Below are positions 7,492 to 13,783 of a stretch of DNA of 64,000 bases, piece by piece (position 1 is the stretch's first letter; every line of letters starts with the position of its first letter). The stretch comes from CAZKRL01 sp964555295. Lineage in GTDB: Bacteria; Bacteroidota; Bacteroidia; Flavobacteriales_D; Sanyastnellaceae. The stretch lies in assembly GCA_964555295.1 (NCBI GenBank), contig CAZKRL010000002.1:1-64000 (forward strand). The letters run 5' to 3'. A program made the position numbers and the translations under genes. The notes under the pieces are model-generated. The model saw only the letters and a program-made list of their open reading frames with translations. It did not search any database and was not told the DNA's origin.

Positions 7492-9015
7492 TTACAGCTC
7501 AAATCTTATTCCCTGCGCCAACGGTAAGCTCTCAGAATAATTGATTGTATTGGTCTGTCTGCGCATGTAATTCTTCCATGCGTCCGAGCCGGACTCCCTA
7601 CCGCCGCCTGTTTCCTTTTCGCCACCAAATGCACCACCAATCTCAGCCCCACTGGTACCAATATTCACATTGGCAATCCCACAATCACTGCCCCCGGCAG
7701 ATAAAAATCTTTCCGCCTCGCGCATATTCAAGGTCATAATACTACTCGACAAACCTTGCTTCACCCCATTCTGCATCTGTATGGCTTCAGCTAACTCATT
7801 GTATTTCAGCACATAAAGTATCGGGGCGAAGGTTTCTTGTTGCACGATCTCGAGATCATTCGACGGCGCTTCCAGGATACATGGTCGCACATAGCAACCA
7901 CTTTCATAACCATTCCCTTCCAAAACACCCCCATCAACTATCACCTTACAACCTTGCGATTTCGCCTCTTGGATCGCTTTTAAATAACTATCAACCGCCA
8001 AACGATCAATAAGAGGGCCAACGTGATTACGTTCGTCTAAAGGCGAGCCAATTGACAATTGAGCATATGCGGATTTAAGGCTGTCAACGACCTTGTCGTA
8101 AACAGAGCTGTGTACGATCAATCTTCGCGTTGTAGTGCAGCGTTGACCAGCGGTTCCACAAGCCCCGAAAACAGAGGCAATAACCGTCATTTTCATGTCC
8201 GCTGTTGGCGTTACAATAATGGCGTTATTGCCGCCCAACTCCAACAGAACCTTGCCGAAACGCTGAGCCACATCCATACCCACCGAACGTCCCATGCGCG
8301 TGCTGCCTGTGGCAGAAACCAACGCAATTCTATGGTCGGTAGCCATGCCTTTTCCTAAGTCGGCCCCACCAGTAATCACGGAGGAAACGCCCTCAGGAAC
8401 TTGATTTCTTAAAGCGACAGCGTTCCAAATATTCTGACACGCGACCGCGCAAAGAGGCGTTTTTTCCGACCCCTTCCAAACACAGGTATTACCGCAAATC
8501 CAGGCCAGCGCGCTGTTCCAGGCCCATACGGCGACGGGAAAATTAAATGCGCTTATGATTCCAACCACGCCCAAAGGGTGCCACTGTTCGTACATTCTGT
8601 GGCCGGGGCGCTCACTGTGCATGGTTAAACCATACAGCTGCCTGGACAACCCAACGGCGAAATCACAGATATCTATCATTTCTTGAACCTCTCCCAGCCC
8701 TTCTTGCAGGGACTTACCCATTTCGTATGAAACCAAATGGCCGAGGGATTCTTTGTGTTTTCGGAGTTCTTCTCCAAACTGACGAACTATCTCGCCCCGC
8801 TTGGGCGCGGGCCAATTGCGCCATTCAAGAAACGCGCTCTCGGCCTGACGAACAACCTGATCATAATCTTCCTTGCCCGTGATGCTCACGCGACCTATTT
8901 CCTTTCCATCAACAGGTGAAAATGAGGTTAGATAATCCGGTGAGCTAATCGCCTTGCTGCCGCTAAATGTACCCGCATTGGTCTCAGATATTCCTAGTGT
9001 TGCGTAGTTGTTCAT
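7492..9015 (-). CDS. ALDH7-type aldehyde dehydrogenase (aminoadipate-semialdehyde dehydrogenase-like)
   Basis: NAD(P)-dependent oxidation of an aldehyde to the acid; the closest named relatives are alpha-aminoadipic semialdehyde dehydrogenases of lysine breakdown (antiquitin). 507 residues from ATG 9015. Seen: GVVGIISAFNFPVAVWAWN, cofactor-binding KGSEKTP, SATGSTRMG, general base in LLELGGNNA (Glu259), catalytic Cys293 in GTAGQRCTTTRR, and the C-terminal FGGEKETGGGRESGSDAWK typical of ALDH7. No lysine-pathway genes are nearby. The substrate is inferred from subfamily only. Confidence 0.88.
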   Translation of the reverse strand: MNNYATLGISETNAGTFSGSKAISSPDYLTSFSPVDGKEIGRVSITGKEDYDQVVRQAESAFLEWRNWPAPKRGEIVRQFGEELRKHKESLGHLVSYEMGKSLQEGLGEVQEMIDICDFAVGLSRQLYGLTMHSERPGHRMYEQWHPLGVVGIISAFNFPVAVWAWNSALAWICGNTCVWKGSEKTPLCAVACQNIWNAVALRNQVPEGVSSVITGGADLGKGMATDHRIALVSATGSTRMGRSVGMDVAQRFGKVLLELGGNNAIIVTPTADMKMTVIASVFGACGTAGQRCTTTRRLIVHSSVYDKVVDSLKSAYAQLSIGSPLDERNHVGPLIDRLAVDSYLKAIQEAKSQGCKVIVDGGVLEGNGYESGCYVRPCILEAPSNDLEIVQQETFAPILYVLKYNELAEAIQMQNGVKQGLSSSIMTLNMREAERFLSAGGSDCGIANVNIGTSGAEIGGAFGGEKETGGGRESGSDAWKNYMRRQTNTINYSESLPLAQGIRFEL

Positions 9016-9030
9016 TACAAATATTTTTTG

Positions 9031-9038
9031 CAAAAGTA
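9031..9038 (-). promoter_or_regulatory. -7 box (TACTTTTG) upstream of the aldehyde dehydrogenase
   Basis: Exact TAnnTTTG match on the minus strand, 15 bases before the ATG at 9015. A -33 TTG is not obvious. Confidence 0.35.
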
Positions 9039-9105
9039 ACTGAGTCATGTTCTCATTGGAAAGTCGCGGGCGTGATGATTCACAATAATGGCCCCGCCGA
9101 TGAAC

Positions 9106-9338
9106 TCACTCCTTTGAGATGGGTGTAAGAATATAATTTGTGCTTCGCCCCCTTTGCTCGCTTTTCGTTAATATTTTCTTGTCGATTAGATCTTGAATAC
9201 CCCTTAAAGCGCTGTCTTGCGAGCACTTAGCAACTTTAGCCTATATTGTGGTATTCAGGGCTCATGCGACAGCAAAGGCAAAAGCTGCTTGTCATTCCAT
9301 TCGAAGATGGGCCAATTCAGATGTTCGTAAATGTACAT
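9106..9338 (-). pseudogene. Deletion remnant of a Fic-family gene (DUF4172 N-terminus joined to winged-helix C-terminus)
   Basis: Two pieces of one protein type remain on the minus strand. From ATG 9338 the frame reads MYIYEHLNWPIFEWNDKQLL and ends at TGA 9257-9255; this matches the DUF4172 start of Fic proteins (a WPxFxW...LLPLLS pattern). In another frame, 9261-9106 reads ALNTTI, a TAG, then AKVAKCSQDSALRGIQDLI and ends GRSTNYIL plus a short tail, the DNA-binding C-terminus of the same proteins. The whole Fic core (HxFxDGNGRxxR, about 300 residues) is missing. Function is lost; identification is by pattern recognition of the family. Confidence 0.75.
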
Positions 9339-9361
9339 TTTCTACTAATGTCCGCAGATAG

Positions 9362-9390
9362 TGCGGTAAATATCGGGTATATTCTCCGCA
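9362..9390. promoter_or_regulatory. 29-bp palindrome, proximal operator-like site of the Fic remnant
   Basis: Arms TGCGGTAAATAT and ATATTCTCCGCA around a short centre; the outer five bases on each side are perfectly complementary and the inner AATAT/ATATT also pair. It lies 24 bases upstream of the remnant's ATG. A second site of the same length and ends lies at 9415-9443. Confidence 0.6.
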
Positions 9391-9414
9391 ATCGGTTCTT
9401 TTCTCTGCATAAAG

Positions 9415-9443
9415 TGCGGCGAATGTTGAGTTTATTCTCCACA
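9415..9443. promoter_or_regulatory. 29-bp palindrome, distal operator-like site of the Fic remnant
   Basis: Arms TGCGGCGAAT and ATTCTCCACA. Same length, orientation and end bases as the site at 9362-9390, centre-to-centre distance 53 bases (about five helical turns). Confidence 0.6.
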
Positions 9444-9471
9444 ACCATGTGGGCTTCGCAAACCGATTTTG

Positions 9472-10038
9472 CTATCGATACAACCCGTTTTTCAGAATAT
9501 ACTCCCGGGTTGATAACTCAAGATCGTCTTCACAACCCTCTCCCGCAAGGATTTTTCTTCGCACTTCGGTAGCGCTTACCGAAAGAATAGGTTGGCTCAA
9601 TAATAAGCCGTCTATGATTTTCTCCGGCCTATTTGCTGCGTCGTTGCCGCGCGGATAAATAATTTTCTTATACTTCATCACCTCCTCGGCGCGATGCCAT
9701 TGTCGCATATTTTGGTAGGTGTCCCATCCCAGCAACAACACAAACTCAACATTGGGATGACGGGTTTTCAGATGGTCTAGCGTATTACAAGTAAAAGAGG
9801 GTGTCGGCAACGACAGCTCGACATCACTTACGCGCATTCTGGATTCGCCGCTCAACGCGCCCCTCACCATTTCTACTCGGTGAGACGCCGGGGCTAATTC
9901 CTTCTCCGATTTAAATGGGTTTTGTGGACTTACCACAAACCAAATCTCCGCAAGTGCCGTAGCTTCAAGAGCGGCCCGTGCAACAGAGATATGTCCTTTG
10001 TGGACGGGGTTAAAGCTGCCAAAAAACAAACCAATCAT
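9472..10038 (-). CDS. nadD: Nicotinate-nucleotide adenylyltransferase
   Basis: Joins nicotinate mononucleotide with ATP to give deamido-NAD. 188 residues. The N-terminus MIGLFFGSFNPVHKGHISVA holds the nucleotidyltransferase HxGH signature (His13-His16); FVVSPQNPFK, LLGWDTYQNMRQWHRAEE and the ISATEVR-like SVSATEVRRKI near the C-terminus are all present. Last gene of the run carboxylase-yicC-gmk-nadD; its start overlaps the end of gmk by 4 bases (ATGA), a sign of translational coupling. Confidence 0.95.
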   Translation of the reverse strand: MIGLFFGSFNPVHKGHISVARAALEATALAEIWFVVSPQNPFKSEKELAPASHRVEMVRGALSGESRMRVSDVELSLPTPSFTCNTLDHLKTRHPNVEFVLLLGWDTYQNMRQWHRAEEVMKYKKIIYPRGNDAANRPEKIIDGLLLSQPILSVSATEVRRKILAGEGCEDDLELSTREYILKNGLYR

Positions 10039-10628
10039 ACCTCATTCTCTAGGAAAAAATGAACGTGCTCGTAGCTTTCCTTCACCGCCTGCTCCAATTC
10101 TGCGTTGATAACAGAAGCATCAAAACTCGACTCGAATTGCATTTCATACGTGGCCTTTTCCAGGCGCGTCTTCATGCTTTCGAGGGTTTCTGATTTTCGG
10201 TTGAGGAGACGTGTCTTTAACGCGTCAAGGTCCGGTGGACGAATGAACAAAGCCACGCAATTCGACCCTAGTATTTTTCTGATGTTAAGACCACCGATGA
10301 CATCCACATCAAAAATCACATTTCTTCCGGCACGCCAGAGACGTTCCACTTCAGCTCTTAATGTTCCGTATTTCTGACCCGGGTAAACTTCTTCCCATTC
10401 AATAAACTCACCTCGACTTACCGCCGCGTCAAACTCTTCCAGTGTTGTGAAATAATAATCTCGCCCGTGCACTTCATAGTCGCGGCGCTGACGTGTTGTA
10501 ACCGATACAGAGAAAGACAACTTCAGTTCTTCGTTCGCAAGCAATCTTCTCACGATGGTGGTCTTTCCCGCTCCGCTTGGGGCAGAAATCACCACTGCTT
10601 TTCCATGTGGAACAACCTCAGAGGACAT
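10035..10628 (-). CDS. gmk: Guanylate kinase
   Basis: Phosphorylates GMP to GDP with ATP. 197 residues. P-loop SAPSGAGKTTIV (about residues 15-26), GMP-binding SVSVTTRQRRDYEVHGRDYYF, and VIFDVDVIGGLNIRK. The start overlaps the end of the upstream yicC-family gene by 11 bases; nadD follows with a 4-base overlap. Confidence 0.96.
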   Translation of the reverse strand: MSSEVVPHGKAVVISAPSGAGKTTIVRRLLANEELKLSFSVSVTTRQRRDYEVHGRDYYFTTLEEFDAAVSRGEFIEWEEVYPGQKYGTLRAEVERLWRAGRNVIFDVDVIGGLNIRKILGSNCVALFIRPPDLDALKTRLLNRKSETLESMKTRLEKATYEMQFESSFDASVINAELEQAVKESYEHVHFFLENEV

Positions 10629-11484
10629 TCGCCAGTTGTTCTTTTACTTGTTCCAGCGACTCCTTCATAGAGACTACTATTTTTTGTATTTCGGCATCAT
10701 TCGCCTTGCTTCCGATGGTGTTGATTTCACGACCAATTTCCTGAGCGATAAAACCCAGTGTGCGACCTCGCGATTGTTCATTCATCTCGGTGGTGAAGTG
10801 ACTACAGTTTTCTTGTAGCCGTTGCAATTCCTCTGCAATATCCCATCTTTCAATGTAGAGAATCACCTCTTGTTCGAGCCTGTTTTGATCTAGCTTTTCT
10901 GATGACAACAGTTCATTCAGTCCCTTTTCAAGCCGTGTGCGCAATCTATTGTTGCGGGCTTCAACCAATGGTAATAACACCTTCTGCTGTGCCAGAATCT
11001 CCTGAATGGTCTGGCTGAACATCTTGAATTGAGCGTTGCCTTCTCTCACCCGATAATCATCCGTCATTTGCAGCGCCTCTTTCAGCAGGCCAGAAATAAA
11101 AACCCACTCATCCTCCCCCGGTGCTGAAAAATCAGACGAAACCACTTCGGGCAAACGCACAATCGACGCGAGAATGTCACTGTTTTCGAGGCCATTCTTC
11201 TTGCAGAACTCATTGATCTGATCATAATAGACCTGCATAACAGGAATGTTCAGTGTGGATTTTGCCTCCCTTCCTGCGTCGTCACAAAAAATACCGACAT
11301 CCACCTTGCCTCGGCCTAACACCTGGTTTACATCGGTCCTGATTTGCATTTCCTTTTCGCGCAAATTGCTCGGAATCCGCGTGTTTACGTCGAGCTGTTT
11401 GCTGTTGAGTGATTTGATTTCCACCCTGTATTGTCGTCCGTTCCAAGCGCCTTCTGCGCGCCCAAAACCCGTCATTGATTTCAT
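10618..11484 (-). CDS. YicC/YloC-family endoribonuclease
   Basis: Member of the YicC family, RNases that act on single-stranded or small RNAs. 288 residues from the ATG at 11484 giving MKSMTGFGRAEG, the family's hallmark N-terminus; an ATG three codons upstream would add MGV. The C-terminus RGRTLGFIAQEIGREINTIG followed by VVSMKESLEQVKEQLANVL is the conserved DUF1732 end. Adjacency to gmk is a common arrangement. The exact RNA targets in this phylum are not known from the sequence. Confidence 0.92.
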   Translation of the reverse strand: MKSMTGFGRAEGAWNGRQYRVEIKSLNSKQLDVNTRIPSNLREKEMQIRTDVNQVLGRGKVDVGIFCDDAGREAKSTLNIPVMQVYYDQINEFCKKNGLENSDILASIVRLPEVVSSDFSAPGEDEWVFISGLLKEALQMTDDYRVREGNAQFKMFSQTIQEILAQQKVLLPLVEARNNRLRTRLEKGLNELLSSEKLDQNRLEQEVILYIERWDIAEELQRLQENCSHFTTEMNEQSRGRTLGFIAQEIGREINTIGSKANDAEIQKIVVSMKESLEQVKEQLANVL

Positions 11485-11496
11485 TACTCCCATCGA

Positions 11497-13038
11497 TTAA
11501 AGGGGCATATTGCTGTGCTTTTTGCGCGGCATGGTGTCGACCTTATTTTGCAACATCCTAAAGCCCTCTATCACCATGGTTCTGGTTTGAGATGGCTCGA
11601 TGACATCGTCTACATAACCGCGTTCTGCGGCGCTATATGGATTTGCGAATAATTCAGCATATTCCGCTTCCTTCTCCTTCCATTTTGCTTCAGCGTCACT
11701 TGCCGCTGCGATTTCCTTTTTGAATATAATCTCTGCTGCGCCCTTGGCCCCCATGACCGCAACTTCTGCGGAAGGCCACGCATAATTGAGATCGGCGCCA
11801 ATGTGTTTTGAGTTCATCACATCGTAGGCCCCGCCATATGCCTTGCGTGTAATGATGGTAATACGGGGCACTGTGGCCTCGCTAAATGCGTACAACAACT
11901 TTGCTCCATTGTTGATGATTCCATTCCACTCTTGGTCGGTTCCGGGGAGGAAACCTGGTACATCTTCAAACACAAGTAGCGGGATATTGAATGCATCACA
12001 GAAGCGCACAAAACGTGCGCCCTTCACCGAAGATTTGATGTCGAGAACACCGGCGAGAAACGCGGGTTGATTGGCCACAACACCAATGCTTCGGCCTGCC
12101 ACGCGAGCAAAACCCACGATGATGTTTTCTGCAAAATCCTTGTGCACTTCAAACCATGAGTCGGCGTCTACAATCTGTGATATGACCTCATGCATATCGT
12201 AGGGTTGGTTTGCGTTTTCGGGTATGATGGTATTGAGGCCCGGTCTCGTTTCGTCGGTGCTGCTGTATGTAACTACCGGGGCCTCTTCCTCACAATTTTG
12301 GGGTAAATAAGAGAGCAGGTTCTTTATCTGATCAATACATGCTGCATCATTTGCTGCGGTGAAATGAGTCACGCCGCTCTTTGTTGCGTGAGTATTAGCG
12401 CCACCGAGATCCTCGCTCGTTACGTCTTCATGGGTTACCGTTTTCACTACGTTGGGGCCGGTCACGAACATATAGCTTGTGCCTTCGACCATGGTCACAA
12501 AATCAGTTAGTGCGGGCGAGTACACCGCTCCGCCGGCGCAGGGACCCATGATTGCGCTGATTTGTGGAATCACACCACTGGCCTTTACGTTTCTGTAAAA
12601 AATATCTGCATACGCGCCTAATGAAACCACCCCTTCTTGAATTCTAGCGCCACCGCTGTCGTTGAGTCCGATTACCGGAGCGCCGTTTTTCATGGCCATG
12701 TCCATTACGCGACAAATTTTCTCTGCGTGGGCTTCGGCGAGCGAGCCCCCGAACACTGTAAAATCTTGTGAGAAAACATACACGTCTCTTCCGTTGACTC
12801 GGCCGTAGCCGGTAACAACACCATCGCCGGCGTAGCGCTCCTTATCCAAGCCAAAGTTCACCGCGCGATGCTGCACCAACATACCGAATTCTTGAAATGA
12901 GCCCGGGTCTAACAACAGACTAAGTCGCTCGCGCGCGCTCAGTTTTCCTCTTTTATGTTGGGCCTCTATTCGTTTTTCGCCGCCGCCCAATTGTGCGCTT
13001 TCCTTTCGCTTTTTGAGCGTAGATAGTTTGTCTTCCAT
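11497..13038 (-). CDS. Acyl-CoA carboxylase beta subunit (propionyl-CoA carboxylase / methylmalonyl-CoA decarboxylase type)
   Basis: Carboxyltransferase half of a biotin-dependent acyl-CoA carboxylase, acting with a biotin-carrying subunit that is not in this window. 513 residues from ATG 13038. Seen: KLSARERLSLLLDPGSFQE, DFTVFGGSLAEAHAEKICRV, the N-terminal CoA site LNDSGGARIQEGV, MGPCAGGAVYSPALTDF, and the C-terminal half with VPGFLPGTDQEWNGIINNGAKL and AYGGAYDVMNSKHIGAD. It leads the operon with yicC, gmk and nadD (12 bases to yicC). Substrate (propionyl-CoA versus decarboxylation of methylmalonyl-CoA) is not decided. Confidence 0.9.
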   Translation of the reverse strand: MEDKLSTLKKRKESAQLGGGEKRIEAQHKRGKLSARERLSLLLDPGSFQEFGMLVQHRAVNFGLDKERYAGDGVVTGYGRVNGRDVYVFSQDFTVFGGSLAEAHAEKICRVMDMAMKNGAPVIGLNDSGGARIQEGVVSLGAYADIFYRNVKASGVIPQISAIMGPCAGGAVYSPALTDFVTMVEGTSYMFVTGPNVVKTVTHEDVTSEDLGGANTHATKSGVTHFTAANDAACIDQIKNLLSYLPQNCEEEAPVVTYSSTDETRPGLNTIIPENANQPYDMHEVISQIVDADSWFEVHKDFAENIIVGFARVAGRSIGVVANQPAFLAGVLDIKSSVKGARFVRFCDAFNIPLLVFEDVPGFLPGTDQEWNGIINNGAKLLYAFSEATVPRITIITRKAYGGAYDVMNSKHIGADLNYAWPSAEVAVMGAKGAAEIIFKKEIAAASDAEAKWKEKEAEYAELFANPYSAAERGYVDDVIEPSQTRTMVIEGFRMLQNKVDTMPRKKHSNMPL

Positions 13039-13147
13039 GACCAATTAAGTGCGGTAAATTTAGTCAAGCTTTGTGCCTTATGTGCCGCCTTGAAAGGTGA
13101 TGGAAGTCCAACTGAATTTCTTACATTCATTTTCTTAACTTTACCAT

Positions 13148-13447
13148 ATGAACCTTATAGAGTCGAACATCGATCGATTGCGCATGCTCTGCCTAAAGCA
13201 TAAGGTAGAAAAACTGTTTGTTTTTGGTTCGGTGTTGAGTAATCGCTTTAACGCGGATAGCGACATTGATATGATTGTCGATTTTAGCGAGGTTGACTTA
13301 CGCCTTTACGCTGACAACTATTTCACACTGAAAGAAGAGCTGGAAAAACTCTTTCATCGAAAGGTAGACCTATTGGAAGCTCAAGCCATTCGCAACCCTT
13401 TGTTTCAAGAGACCATCGACCAACAAAAACATCTCGTGTATGGATAA
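13148..13447 (+). CDS. MNT-domain nucleotidyltransferase (MntA-like antitoxin)
   Basis: 99 residues. Minimal nucleotidyltransferase fold with the signature GSVLSNRFNADSDIDMIVDF: Gly-Ser, then DSDID with the two metal-binding Asp, followed by a later Asp in KVDLLEAQ. Proteins of this kind pair with HEPN toxins (HepT), in some systems by AMPylating and silencing them. The next gene starts inside its last codons (ATGGATAA), exactly the MNT/HEPN layout, but that gene is truncated. A TAACTTTA box ends 4 bases before the ATG. The frame itself is intact. Confidence 0.85.
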   Translation: MNLIESNIDRLRMLCLKHKVEKLFVFGSVLSNRFNADSDIDMIVDFSEVDLRLYADNYFTLKEELEKLFHRKVDLLEAQAIRNPLFQETIDQQKHLVYG

Positions 13448-13517
13448 GTACATCCAAACTTATTTGGGTGATGTGTTGCAATCTATTCGCGGAATAGAAT
13501 CGTATTTCGAAGGTTAA
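13440..13517 (+). pseudogene. Truncated HEPN-domain (HepT/DUF86) toxin gene, N-terminal 25 residues only
   Basis: Starts with ATG 13440 overlapping the MNT stop and reads MDKYIQTYLGDVLQSIRGIE then SYFEG and TAA at 13515-13517. The sequence fits the first helix of DUF86 HepT proteins. The remaining roughly 85-90 residues, including the catalytic RxxxxH, are absent; what follows has no continuation in any frame before the terminator and the assembly gap. A deletion is more likely than an assembly fault because the stop lies 110 bases before the Ns, but the gap is close enough to keep some doubt. Confidence 0.65.
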
Positions 13518-13572
13518 CCAACGGTTGTTGCCATTTACTGCAATTACGAGCGAATACGTTGACCGGTGGCGG

Positions 13573-13627
13573 ATAAAAAAGGGGCGCACTTCGGCGCCCC
13601 AATGATTCTTGTTTTTACGTCTACAAT
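13573..13627 (+). repeat. Left copy of an exact 55-base direct repeat flanking the N gap
   Basis: Identical over all 55 bases to 13728-13782 and ending at the last base before the Ns. Contains the terminator hairpin GGGGCGC-ACTTCG-GCGCCCC at 13581-13600. Confidence 0.95.
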
Positions 13628-13727
13628 NNNNNNNNNNNNNNNNNNNNNNNNNNNNNNNNNNNNNNNNNNNNNNNNNNNNNNNNNNNNNNNNNNNNNNNNN
13701 NNNNNNNNNNNNNNNNNNNNNNNNNNN
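13628..13727. other. Assembly gap, exactly 100 N
   Basis: One hundred Ns, the conventional length for a gap of unknown size between scaffolded contigs. Nothing can be called inside it; frames drawn across it are not real. Confidence 0.99.
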
Positions 13728-13782
13728 ATAAAAAAGGGGCGCACTTCGGCGCCCCAATGATTCTTGTTTTTACGTCTACAAT
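13728..13782 (+). repeat. Right copy of the exact 55-base direct repeat flanking the N gap
   Basis: Begins at the first base after the Ns and equals 13573-13627 throughout. It contains the terminator of the LamG gene. Confidence 0.95.
13730..13755 (-). terminator. Intrinsic terminator of the LamG gene
   Basis: On the minus strand a 7-bp GC stem (GGGGCGC/GCGCCCC, 6-base loop) at 13755-13736 is followed by six U (13735-13730), about 30 bases after the LamG stop codon. The stem is nearly all G-C. Confidence 0.85.
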
Positions 13783-13783
13783 A

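Noticed and set aside
9246..9572. Plus-strand frame of 108 codons across the ALDH-nadD interval
   Set aside because: It runs antisense through the Fic remnant, the palindromes and the end of nadD; no family resemblance, and the minus strand explains the region.
13049..13060. GTGCGGTAAAT upstream of the carboxylase operon, equal to 11 bases of the Fic palindrome
   Set aside because: Only one half-site, with no matching second arm at the right distance; chance cannot be excluded.
13323..13757. Frames running across the N gap
   Set aside because: They exist only because N codons are read through; no real sequence supports them.
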